The notes under the pieces are model-generated. The model saw only the letters and a program-made list of their open reading frames with translations, was not told the origin of the DNA and searched no databases. Below, piece by piece: positions 44,936 to 55,801 of a DNA stretch of 64,000 nucleotides. The stretch covers positions 1,300,621 through 1,364,620 of the forward strand of contig QEOQ01000670.1 in NCBI GenBank assembly GCA_010279815.1, read 5' to 3'. Source of the DNA: Brachionus plicatilis (Eukaryota; Rotifera; Eurotatoria; Ploima; Brachionidae). The number at the start of each line of letters is the position of its first letter. Position 1 is the first letter of the stretch. The position numbers were made by a program, and so were the translations under genes.

Positions 44936-45360
44936 ACATCACTAAAATTTCTATCTAGAGTTGTCATCGGATTCATTTATGAATTAATTAAAAGCTAAAT
45001 GTACTCATATATTATCTTCAGAATGCACATAATCATTTTTATGTTTGTAGTTGGTATAATTTTACATTTAATATATCTTGACAATTTGTAATTGAATGTT
45101 TTGATTTGATTTTTTTTTTTATTGTTTATTTATTATTTAAATATGTTTTTAAAATTGTTTTGATTAGAAATATCTTTTTTATTTTTATACTAAATATAAT
45201 TTTATTTTTTGAACTTTAAAAAAAGATAAATCATTATTGTTTTTTTTGTGATAATTAAATAAGAGTGTAAATTTTTGAAAAAAAATAAACTCTTATCTTA
45301 AATAATTGTCTTAAAATTAATTTGAATTAATTGATTGTATATAAAGTATCTCCCAAATAA
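44936..45360. other. AT-rich intergenic stretch
   Basis: Nothing recognised. Confidence 0.5.
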
Positions 45361-45365
45361 TTTAT

Positions 45366-45870
45366 AGCATGCATTACTATGATCCCTAAGAAAACTTCCC
45401 CCACTCAAAACCTATCTAACTATCGTCCTATTAGTATAACAAGTTGTCTTTGAAAATTACTTAAACGTATTTTTTACACTAGAATTTACAATTTTCTGGA
45501 GAACAGCTTACTTGTTAATGAGCAATCAGGATTTAGAAAACATAGACGCACAGCAGACAATCTTTCTTATTCGAAAAATAGTTGAGTCCTTTAATAGAAA
45601 GAAAAAGGTATGTTGTCTATATTTCGACATTTTTAAAGCTTTTTACAGGGTTTGGCATGGTGGACCGATTTATAAGTTAACGAAAGTAAATCTGCCACAT
45701 TACCATATTTACTGGATTAGTTCATTTTTCGATTCAAGGTCTTTTAGAGTAAATGTAAACGAACACTTAAGGGATCAATACCCAATTAAGGCAGAGGTTA
45801 CAACTCCATGTTTATTTATTATTTATTTATTTATTGACAAATTAAACTACGTCCCATGGACGATTTAAAA
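45366..45870 (+). pseudogene. LINE reverse transcriptase relic with 3' tail
   Basis: Plus-strand frames read NLSNYRPISITSCL, then FLENSLLVNEQSGFRKHRRT, then CCLYFDIFKAFYRVWHGGPI and HIYWISSFFDSRSFRVNVNE. These are RT motifs 1-3 of a non-LTR element, with frameshifts and stops. Sequence ends in TTTATTTATTTATTGACAAA and a CGTCC-CAT-GGACG stem-loop. Not functional. Confidence 0.7.
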
Positions 45871-47090
45871 TAAAAAAATATATAAAAATTATTAGAAATT
45901 AAAAAAAGAAAGAAAAAAAAAAATAAAAACTTAAGTTACTTGTTCACCAAGTACTTTAATTCATAAGAAGGAGGTTAAAAAAAATAAAAGTGTATAAACA
46001 TTTTTTTCAGAATATATTTATTTTTTAGAAGAGACAATTAATTGAAACAATAACAAAATTAAAATACAAAAAAAAAATACAAACAAAGTAATTAACACAC
46101 GGCTTGATCTTGAACTGCTACTGGACTCGAAGATAAAACAAGTTGATTTCGATTAGAAACATTAACGATTGAATAATTTACTATTTAAATAAAATACACT
46201 AAAAAAATATACTCATTTTTGAAATGAAATTCTTTATTTGAAAAAAAATGGTTAATTGTTTTAAAATTTCGTTAAAACGTTGCTTAAATTGAAATTGTGA
46301 AACCTTTAGTTAAAAGCATACTAGAAATTTTACCATTTTTTTTCTGCATTAAAATATTCATTTACAATTTTGGATATTTTTTAAAATTTAGGGATCCTTA
46401 ATTTTCAAAATGAAAGTAGATAAGTTTTCAAAATGAAAATTAATCTACTAGGTTTAAATTGGCATAGTTTTTCGTTAGTAGAAAAATATTTTTTTTTAAG
46501 TAGATAATTTTATTTAACAAAAGTGGATAAAATAAATAGGAGATAAATCATTTTTGTAAGGTGCCTCAAATGATAAACCGTAGTAAGTCAAAATGACTTA
46601 AAAATTGAAATAAAATTCATTTATGGGTTTTTCATGATGAAAAATTCAAATTTGTCAAAAATTTCTTGAGTTCACTTTAATTCGTGTCATTAAAGGACCT
46701 TCTTAATTTAAGTATTTTTACGCGTATTTTGGTATTATGGATCAAAATTTTTTTTTTGGGTAATTCTGAAAATTTACATTTTTTTTTTACTTAAAACACA
46801 AATCTGTATGCCTTCAGTAAGTTTTTTAGAAAAAAAATTTTGTAATTTTTGTCTTTAAAATCTATTCCGAATAGGGTATAATTATCCGGAACCCCAATTT
46901 TTCTTTATTTTGCACCAAGACCTATTTCAAGTAAAACATAGTTTTTTTTTTAATCGGTTTGATTCATAATTCAGAAATATAATTTTAATATTTAAAAAAT
47001 TTATTAAAAATTAATGAGATTTTTTATTGAAAATAATTTAACTAAGTTTCAGCATTTAATTTGGTATTGAAATTTTTATTTTTTTATGAA
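45871..47090. other. AT-rich intergenic stretch
   Basis: No gene supported. A GTCAAAATGACTTA motif near 46590 recalls the piggyBac-derived element at 23544, but inverted ends were not found. Confidence 0.4.
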
Positions 47091-47092
47091 AC

Positions 47093-47458
47093 TGAGTGTA
47101 ACTACTTGATTTTGCTCCGAATATTTCAGTTAAAACTTCTTGGTAACTTGAACCACTGGAATACATATCAAAAGCCGACCAAAATCTATTCCAAAGTTTA
47201 GCTTTTTGTTTTTTTTCTTCAAAAAGCTGTCATTAATAGAGTCTAAAAGCTTGCTAAAATCTTGATCATTGTTTTTTCTAACATTAGTTTTCAAAAAGCA
47301 CCAAAGTACATCTTTAGTTTTTGAAGATGCGTATTTTCATTGTTAAAAGCCTGATGGTCTAGCAGTTTTTCTCTAAATTGGTCCAGAGTTATATCATTTG
47401 ATTGAATATTCTCATCTATTAACCCTAATTCTTTACATATATTTATTAATCCTTTGAA
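47093..47458 (-). pseudogene. DDE transposase C-terminal relic
   Basis: Three minus-strand frames chain together: LINICKELGLIDENIQSND, then DVLWCFLKTNVRKNNDQDF with SKLLDSINDSF, then KLWNRFWSAFDMYSSG and SYQEVLTEIFGAKSS. The GLWxxLKxxVRKxND...LWxRFWxxxxxYxxGxSYxxVL pattern is that of DDE endonuclease (IS630/Tc1-like) transposase ends. Two frameshifts make it inactive. Confidence 0.55.
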
Positions 47459-48171
47459 GGTTCAATTTTTATCTCTAATACTTTAACTTTGAAAAACAAA
47501 ATTAAAGAAAAATAATTTATCTTAATTTAAATTACATTACTCTTTACTCTTCCCATTTTATTTTATTACAAAATTAGGTTTTTGATTTAATCTAGAGGAA
47601 AAATAAAAGATCCAGTCTAAAAATGGAAAGCTGTGTTTCAAAGAGGAGAGTCCAAAGATTTTTTTTTTGGCTAGAAAAAGTTCCAAGCGAGAAATAGGAA
47701 TTATAAAAACGTGTTAAAACTGATTTTTATCAAAATAAACTAAATATTAAGGGGGAACAAAAAAATCTCAGTCCAGAAGACAAATGAATTTTGTATAATT
47801 TTATCAAAGATGATTTCAAAAATGATTAATAAGATATGAATATTTAGATATGAATATTATGAGTAGATATTTTTATTCAAAGGTTAATAATTGTTTTTTT
47901 TTTGCTTAAATATTCTACTCTAATGGCTTTTTAATAAAAAATTACACTTGTCTTTAAATTTTTGGAACAAACATCTTAGCTAATTTAATTGTAAAAATGA
48001 GAAAAAATTGTAAAAATTTTTAATATTTTATTAACAAGTTAAAAGTTTAAATTTACTTTCAAGTAACTAATGAGAGAAAAAATGGGAAAACAAATTATCG
48101 ATTAAGAAAATAAATTTTAAAATAAGATTTTTAAAATCGAGTTAAAGTTAAATGAAATTCTTTAAACGAAT
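47459..48171. other. AT-rich intergenic stretch, 3' flank of M6PR
   Basis: Nothing recognised. Confidence 0.5.
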
Positions 48172-49284
48172 TTACATATTCAATAAATTTTCGTCATCCG
48201 ATACATGGTCATTTATGTTTTCATAAGTGTGAATTTCAGTCCTTCGATTGCCGCATCGACATATCATGTTACACAGGTCCTTTCAAGTTTATTTTTTAAA
48301 GGCATTTTTTTAAAATTTTTTTTTAAATCTTACTGCTGAGCCTTCACCGATGGCGTTCCAAAATCCAAAGTTGGGAATCTGCTCCCAGCCAGTAGCCTGA
48401 TTGACAAATCTCATGTACAAAGTTCCCATTATGAAATACACAGCCAAAAGAGCTACCAAACTTAAAATAAAATTTTATTACATTTTTTAATTTTTCTAAA
48501 TAAAAATAAATTTTTTAAAAAATAATTACGCAATTAAAATAATTGACAAAACTCCTAATTTTGATTTTTTTTCGGACGGCAAAGTCGACGTGGAGTTCGA
48601 ATTTGTACCAGAGGTTGAAGTTGACTCCGGAGCTTTTGTTGAGTCTGGAGCTTTTGTTGAGCTTGTGGTTGAATTTGCTGGTTTTGTTGTTGGTGCAGTT
48701 GTGGTTGTTTGGTTCGATTTTAGGCAAATATCTTTGGTTTTAAGCTGGAAAATGTAAGCACATTCATCTAAACGATTGTTGTTTTCCTCTATCATTACAA
48801 ACTCTGGGTTTATCTTGCTAGAATCACACGTAAGATAAATAACTGCATTCCTTTCTGTCTTACTACATGCATTTGCATAACTGTCACCATTTTTGTACAT
48901 CAACCTGACAAATTCATTAGTTCCTTCTAGATCAACATCATCCAATCTGCCTATAACCCATTGCTTTTTCCCATTGCTTTCCTTGTCTACTTGAATAAAT
49001 GCTTCATTAGGCAAAGAGGCATTTTCGGCTTTGGAACAAACGCTGAAAAAGTATTTGTGTTCTTTATCTTCCCAAGTGAATTTCTTGCCTTTCAGCTGAC
49101 TTAAGCGTTCCAGAAGTTTTTGTTCATGCTTGCTTGAATCGGAAAGTTCACAATCGGTGGCATGGGGCTTTGTTGTTGTTGATGTGGTGGAAGTTGTCGA
49201 TGTGGATAAAGTGGTCTGCAGCACCAGGTCACTTATTGCATGCTGGACAAAAACCAAAAAGGCCAAGTATGCCAGGTATTTCAT
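48172..49284 (-). CDS. M6PR: Cation-dependent mannose-6-phosphate receptor
   Basis: Type I membrane receptor that sorts lysosomal enzymes from the Golgi. Three exons, 48530-49284, 48334-48460 and 48172-48279, join in phase to 329 residues. A signal peptide (KYLAYLAFLVFVQHAIS) precedes a Thr-rich stretch and an MRH domain. The MRH end is clear: YKNGDSY, TERNAVIYLTCD, then DECAYIFQLKTKDIC, which keeps the Arg, Glu and Tyr positions expected of ligand binding. A mucin-like Thr/Ser/Pro stalk of about 50 residues follows, absent from vertebrate M6PR. Then comes one membrane span (LGVLSIILIALVALLAVYFI), a juxtamembrane segment GWEQIPNFGFWNAIG (human GMEQFPHLAFWQDLG) and an acidic-cluster dileucine tail SDDENLLNM (human DDHLLPM). 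Orthology is well supported. Confidence 0.92.
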
Positions 49285-49324
49285 TTTAATTTAGTCAAAC
49301 TAATTTTAGACAAAACAAGGGAAA

Positions 49325-49525
49325 ATGACTGACTTTACTAATCAAATCAAGTTTTTAATGCGAAATTTTAAAAATAATTACAGAAATGAAAGTATATATT
49401 TATTTTTGTATGAACAAGAAAATTTTATGATGAAAATAATGCAAAATTTAGTCATAATTAGTGAAGGCTGGCATCCTAATTTCCCTCCCAATTTAAAAAT
49501 TTATGAACATTATTTAAGATTTTAA
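49325..49525 (+). CDS. Small divergent ORF beside M6PR (66 aa)
   Basis: A 66-residue frame starts 40 bp from the M6PR start codon on the other strand, so the two would share one promoter region. Composition is protein-like (NQIKFLMRNFKNNYRNES, LVIISEGWHPNFPPNLKIYE). No signal peptide, membrane span or family was recognised. It may be a real microprotein, a first exon or chance. Confidence 0.35.
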   Translation: MTDFTNQIKFLMRNFKNNYRNESIYLFLYEQENFMMKIMQNLVIISEGWHPNFPPNLKIYEHYLRF

Positions 49526-49529
49526 ACTA

Positions 49530-50186
49530 TGATCAAAAATGTTTGTCTTTTGTTATCAAAATTTTAAAAGTTGATAAACATTTTTCACCAAATAAAATAA
49601 TAAATTTTTATCACCAAAAAAAAATTTATATCTTTAAATAAAATGATTTATTGACTGTTTTAATTTAAAAAAAGTACAACTTATTTTGAAATGTTTGAAT
49701 TAGAAAAAGAGAAATAAAAATTATGATTAGTTTTTGAAAAAAATATGCTTTAAAATTAACATTTGAATGTTTCTAGGGCTGTAATAAAATATCAATTTTA
49801 TTTTTTAACTTTTTATAATTATTCAGTAGGGTGAGGCTGAATTAAAATTAAAAAAAAAAACAGATAAAGGGAAAAAAATAAATTCTAAGGGCTTAGAAAT
49901 AAAGAATTAAATATAATTATAATAGAAATTTTCAAGATTTCAAGATTTGAAAAAAATATGAAATTAATTTCAGGAATCCAAAATTCTTTTAAAATAATTT
50001 TTTTGAAATTTTTTATCTGACAAAAATAAAAAAAATCATTACATAAATTTGTTAATTAAAAAACAATATGAATTAGAAAAGTTTATCAATTTGAAATTTT
50101 TAAAAGCAAATTTTAATGAAAAACACTTGCCCCAAATTTTGAAAATTTTCTGATCACCACTATTTTTGCAAAGCAAAAGTATTTCT
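49530..50186. other. AT-rich intergenic stretch
   Basis: Nothing recognised. Confidence 0.5.
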
Positions 50187-50402
50187 ATAAGTTTAACATA
50201 TTATTTAATTTGGAACTTTCTGTACTTTTTGAAAATAAAATTAGGTTTCCATTGAAAAGCTCTGTTAGGTATTGGTGTTCCTTTTTTTCCAAGTATATGT
50301 CCAAGTCACCACAGATCTTTAATTTTGACACATTAGTGTTACTCTTCAGGCTTCCGATTCTACACTCGATTTCTCGTAGAAGAGTTTTATCAAGTTAATT
50401 GT
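50187..50402 (-). pseudogene. Open fragment, unrecognised
   Basis: Minus-strand frame of 71 codons after a stop, with normal protein composition: TLLREIECRIGSLKSNTNV, then LKICGDLDIYLEKKEHQYL and TELFNGNLILFSKSTESS. There is no starting ATG and no obvious splice partner. Probably an exon or transposon relic. Confidence 0.3.
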
Positions 50403-50602
50403 TTTCAGTGGCAGACAACTATGGGTCAAGTTAAGTCAAGAAAATGAATTGATTTTAACTAACTTTGAATTAATTCTTTTTAAAAACTGATTTCTTTTTT
50501 GAATAATTTATAAAAACAGTTCATGAAAGTTCATTTAAAAGTTTCTTAAAAAATTTTTTAAAAGTAGCATGACGACACATTTTCGCTCAAAAAAGGCTCT
50601 TT

Positions 50603-50802
50603 CTGGGTTTTGTGAAATTCAGAACAAAATGATAAAAACAACAGAAAAAAATGTAAAAAAATTGAGTAACTTTTTTTCTAAAAGTTTAAAATTAGTTTCG
50701 CGAATGAGACATGGTGCTAGGGACTAATTTTTAACTATTAGAAAAAAACTCATTAAATTTTTTATCATTTTGTTCTATTATTTTGTACTGAACTTCACAA
50801 AA
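50603..50802. mobile_element. hAT-type MITE, copy 2
   Basis: Shares the GGGTTTTGTGAAATTCAG end and the CTAAAAGTTTAAAATTA interior with the copy at 21129-21492. It is flanked by GGCTCTTT and GACTCTTT, an 8-bp duplication with one difference. At 200 bp it has a shorter loop. Confidence 0.75.
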
Positions 50803-52605
50803 GACTCTTTTTGAAAATGCAGAAAAATAACTTAAATATCATAAATTTTTTTAAAAAATAAACCAAAAAAAGCAAAAATACTCGGTAAGCGCTTGATTTA
50901 AAATTAAATTTTAAATTTTAAATTTTTTTTCAGCAATTTTTTAGTTTTTGCTTTTGAATGGTTCCATTCATTCAAATAACCATTCAAAAGCATTAAGTAT
51001 CTCATTATCTACACGCACTCATATTAAAAGAAATGAATGGAATAGTCTGATAAGGACCTAAACTCAAGAATGATTTTCGATTTAATTTTTTTAACCGAAT
51101 TTTATTAGAATTACACCAATTAAAAAGAAAATTAATAAAAAATAAAATGACACTTTTTTTCACATTGACACCAAGTTAATTAGAAAAATACCAAAAGTAT
51201 TAAAAAAAAATTTTTTTCTATGAAAACATTATTTTTTACCACATTTATTTGGAAAAGCCCAGTATCTTCTCTTAGTGATTTTAGCTCCATATTTTTCACA
51301 AAACATTTCTTGTGTAACTATTTTTTTTGGTTTGTTCAAGTGATCGAAAATACAAATTTTTTTCTTTATTTTTGTCTGAAGAAACATAAACTGAACCAAT
51401 TGTTTCACCATTTTTAACTTTAAAATATATTTATTTTAGGTTTTTTTAATTCAAAATTTTGGGTATCGATTTTATAGAGTCTTTCGAATTTTGAATTTTT
51501 CATGAGAGGAGTAAGATTTTACGAGATTTAATTTTTGATATAGAAGGTTTTTACATTTTCGAATTATACAGGGACTTAAATACATTTAGAGTATTCATTT
51601 AATTTTAAATGATCTTTAAATTCATAAATTTATAATTATCATGTGATAGAAAATACTGATCTTTTCCCAGACTAAATTATTGCTGGCTAAAATTCCTGAT
51701 ATATTAAAGCAAAAATTTTTGCACTTAAATTTTGGTCATTGAAAATGGTGTCCAATGTCAACCATTGTAAGTTTATGTCAAAAAACAGCATGTATTTCTT
51801 ATTCTATTCATATTATAGACTTTAAATCTTTTGATCAGAGTTAAAATCTCAGTTATACCATTTTTTTTTTTTAAAAAACTTTTATTTTAAAGAAATATTT
51901 TCAAAAATTAAAAATTCAAAAAAATTGTTTCAAATAAAACTTTAAAAAATAAAATTTGGGAAAAAAATAAAAGCAAATTATTCTAATAAAAAATTTGATT
52001 TAGACTCACGAATCAAGCCTGGTTTAGATCAAATGAAAAAAATCTAACGTTCCCTTAAAATTCAACAAAAAACTTTTCTTGCTTTTTATTCAAAATTATT
52101 CAAATTATTCAAAAAAGAATAAATTTTATTTTTTTAAAATTTTTCAGATTTTTAGAAAGGAAGAAGACTGATAATCAAACAACTGATAATAATACAATTT
52201 AATCTTTAATTTCATTTTAAATCAGATAGATTGATATATTAATTGGTATTTTTTATGTAATAATTAAAAGAAAATTTTGTTTTTAAAAATTTATCTTAAT
52301 CAATTTGAATTAAAATTTTAATTTAATAAAATAAATTAATTTTATTCTTTGCTTATAGCCAAAATCGTAATGAAACATTTGCAAGCAATTTTTTTAAATT
52401 TTGTTTAGCATCCTTGACTTGAAGTAGCTTTTACTTAACAAGTATAGTCATATTCAAATGAGACTGAAAAATTGAAAAATTTTACTTTTGTAAAAAAATA
52501 ATTTTACTCATAAAATTAATAAATATCTAGCCATCTTATGTCACCAAACATTATTTAATAAATTATATTTTTCTCAAAAAAAAATTTAGACCATACAATT
52601 CAAAA
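50803..52605. other. AT-rich intergenic stretch upstream of PSMB5
   Basis: A minus-strand 60-residue frame at 51229-51411 is not supported as a gene. A perfect local palindrome occurs near 50955-50990 (GCTTTTGAATGG... CCATTCAAAAGC). Otherwise nothing recognised. Confidence 0.4.
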
Positions 52606-53509
52606 ATGTTGTCTTTAGTTCAAAGAAATGAGGATGAAGTCTTAAAGGAAACAAGATCTATAATAGAAAGGTCATGTATTCCACCTGGTATCAGCAGCAT
52701 TGAGATGCCACCATTCAGAGATGTAAGCCTTAAAAAAAATTATCACCAAGTCATATTTAAATTTTTCAAAAGCCTAAAACCTTTTTGGCCCAATACACCA
52801 AACCAGACTCTGCTGTAAAAATAAAATTCAACCGCGGCACCACAACTCTGGCCTTCAAATATGGAGGGGGTGTTATTGTGGCAGTTGATTCAAGGGCCAC
52901 AGGCGGCTCTTACATCGCTTCTCAGACTGTTAAGAAAGTTATTGAAATAAATCCCTATTTGCTGGGTACCATGGCTGGTGGTGCAGCTGATTGCCAATTT
53001 TGGGAACGAGTTTTGTCCAAACACTGCCGTATTTATGAGCTTAGAAATAAGGAGAGAATTTCTGTTGCTGGTGCATCGAAAATTTTGGCAAACATGGTCT
53101 ACTCATACAAAGACATGGGACTTTCAATGGGAACTATGATTGCCGGATGGGACAAAAGAGTATTCAGGAAAAAATTTTTTATATTTTCAAGTAAATTTTG
53201 TATCAAAAGGGACCTGGTCTTTATTATGTCGGAGATGACGGCACTCGCGTCACCAACAATATTTTTTCTGTAGGCAGTGGCTCCACTTATGCTTATGGCA
53301 TTTTGGACAGTGAGTACAAATGGGAGCTGAGCGACACCGAAGCTTATGAGCTAGGCCGCAGAGCTATTTATCACGCTACGCATAGAGATGCCATGTCCGG
53401 TGGTATGGTCAGAATTTATCACATGAAGAGCACTGGATGGGTCAAAATATCTGAAGAAGATGTCACCGATCTGCACTACAAGTACAAAGAAGCCGAAGCA
53501 AGACAATGA
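52606..53509 (+). CDS. PSMB5: 20S proteasome subunit beta type-5
   Basis: Catalytic subunit with chymotrypsin-like activity in the 20S core. Exons 52606-52722, 52773-53159 and 53210-53509 give 267 residues, near the 263 of human PSMB5. A propeptide (to about residue 58) is cut before the active-site Thr in [26 protein letters not shown] supplies the catalytic Asp/Lys region together with [20 protein letters not shown]. Later motifs are [43 protein letters not shown] and [12 protein letters not shown]. Both introns are about 50 bp with clean GT-AG ends. A polyadenylation signal AATAAA follows at about 53621. Confidence 0.97.
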
Positions 53510-53631
53510 AATAGTTTTTATTTTATTTTTGTATCTATTCAATCAAATTGATATTTTTTAAGTTCTTTTATTTATTACTTGAACACTTGATTTAAATTTT
53601 CGGTCTTCGACTTATTTCAATAAATATTTAA

Positions 53632-53693
53632 NNNNNNNNNNNNNNNNNNNNNNNNNNNNNNNNNNNNNNNNNNNNNNNNNNNNNNNNNNNNNN
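53632..53693. other. Assembly gap (62 N)
   Basis: Short gap between the PSMB5 3' end and the PIGS 5' region. Confidence 0.99.
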
Positions 53694-53783
53694 TCGATTG
53701 AGAATTTTATTTTTTATTATTTTTTTAATAAATTTGGAAAATATTTCAAAGTATTTCAATTTTTGTTAACTTAACCAAAAATA

Positions 53784-55801
53784 ATGAACCAAGCGGAGGC
53801 AAGTGAGTCATCAAGTGAACCTGTGGAAAACGAGATTGAACTGGTCAATCTTAAAAATGAAGATCAACAATGTGAATAAAATATTTAAAAAAAAAATTTT
53901 TTTTTTAAATAATTTTTTATTTTTAAAGTAAATCAATTATTGATCATAAATACAATTTATTATATTGTGGTCTTTGTTCTCATCGGTTTGCCAATATGGA
54001 TATTTACCACTTCGACCTATCGTGCTTCCTTGCCCTTTGACTCAATTGACCAGCTTGCCAAATCTTTGAATAGAATCGAGTACAAAATAAACATCGAGAT
54101 TATAAATTTTAATGATGAGTTGACCGCGGACATTTTGAATAAGGCTATTTCTGACTTAAATATTCGTCTTGACAAAGATGGCAAGAATGGCATAGAACTT
54201 CAATTTGAGATCAAAAATCGTGTAGCAACTGGTGAAGAAAAAAAGCTTGCTTTGTCGCATAAAATTGAATTGCTAGACCAAGTTGTGTGCTCAGACGGTC
54301 TGAATAAGCTTCATATGATCATCTTGGATGATGACTCGGCTAAAAAAATTATTTCCGAAGATCAATATTTGTTTCTTAATTGTTTGTATTTAAATAAAAA
54401 TTTAGCTAAAGGTGAACTATTTTTTCAGATTAAGGATATTTGATGACGATTTTGTTTTTAGATACAGAAAGATTGTCCAAGATTGTGCTGGGTGAATTTT
54501 TGCACATGGAAAAAATAAATGAAGAGTACAGACTTAAGATGGACGTGGAACGACGTTTACCGTCAAAAAAGGACATTAGGGTGGTCAATTTTGACAATGA
54601 ATATGAAGTGACATTTTCGTGGCTAAATGAAAGACCTGAAGTGTATTCCAAATGGAATGTTGATGAATGTGTGGAAAAATATTTCTCGAAAATTTCTGAT
54701 AAATTGTCAGATTTTATCAAAATTTCAATCAAGGCTCAGACTCTTCTTTATAGCGACTTTGGATCTTATACCCTTTCTTATTCTAAATTAGAAAATGAGT
54801 CTTTTTATTATCTTAGACAGAGTGATCTGTCGATAATGACCAATTTTATTGAGAGTAGATTGGGAGCTAAAATCTCAGACAGCTCAGCTTTGGAGTTTGT
54901 CACCTATTTGCCAAACAAGGAACCCCTATATATTGCCAAAAATTTGCAAAATGGTAAATTTTGTTTTATTTTTTTAAAAATTAAATGATAATTTGCCCTA
55001 AGTCAAAGATTCCAGATCGGTTTCTTTTATGGTTCCAAGATGGGGTGGCATTTATGTTTATAATCCAAAAGATGAAAATCAATCGGACGATCTGATTAGA
55101 GTCGAGGAGGCAATGAAAACTTTTTTAACTCAGTTTATAAATTTAATTGGAATCGATTTGCATAAAGTATAACTTTTTTATCAATAATTTTTTTTAATTA
55201 AAAAAAAATTTAAAGAGCTCAAAAGTTGTGCCAAGATCAGGAATTTACTCTTCAGTAATTTTTTTAAAATTTTTTTTAAAGATTAAAAATGTTTTTTTTC
55301 CAAGGAAATTTTTGGTTATCTATTGACCAAGACATTAGAAAATCAGCTAAATTCGATTAATACGCTGAATTCGTTGTCCCTGTTGTTGACAAGGATTAAA
55401 AGCATGGTAATTGAAGATGATATAGCTGAACAGGTGATGTCTTATTTAGAAAAATTAAATGAAATTATTTTTTTTTTACAGATTAAAACATCGGTTGAAT
55501 CAATTGAACAAAGTTTAAGTTTAGCAAAAGATGGTAAGATAAAGGAAGCATTTTTTAAAAGTAAAATTGGATTTTTATCGTCAGGTATAATTTTTTTTTA
55601 AGATTATTTCAAAAAATGAACTTTTTTTTTAAAAAAGAAAAAGCATTTTTCGACAAGTCTTTATTGGAAAAACTCTATTTTCCGGAAGATCAACGTTTTG
55701 CGATTTATATACCTTTGTTCATTCCAGTTGGAATACCTTTACTTTTAAGCATGAAATCCGTCATTGGATGGTACAAAAAACAAAAAATTAAGACCGACTA
55801 A
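53784..55801 (+). CDS. PIGS: GPI transamidase subunit PIG-S
   Basis: Component of the ER complex that attaches GPI anchors to proteins. Eight exons: 53784-53871, 53929-54411, 54462-54953, 55003-55166, 55216-55254, 55305-55433, 55482-55584 and 55638-55801. Phases agree and the sum is 553 residues (human PIGS 555). After a short acidic N-terminus a membrane span reads [18 protein letters not shown], then [17 protein letters not shown], the family signature. Later motifs: [47 protein letters not shown] and a second span [16 protein letters not shown]. The tail ends KIKTD, near-identical in form to human. The introns are about 50 bp. Confidence 0.95.

Noticed and set aside
51229..51411. 60-residue minus-strand frame
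   Set aside because: Short and overlapped by a plus-strand frame of similar length. No motif or splice partner was found.
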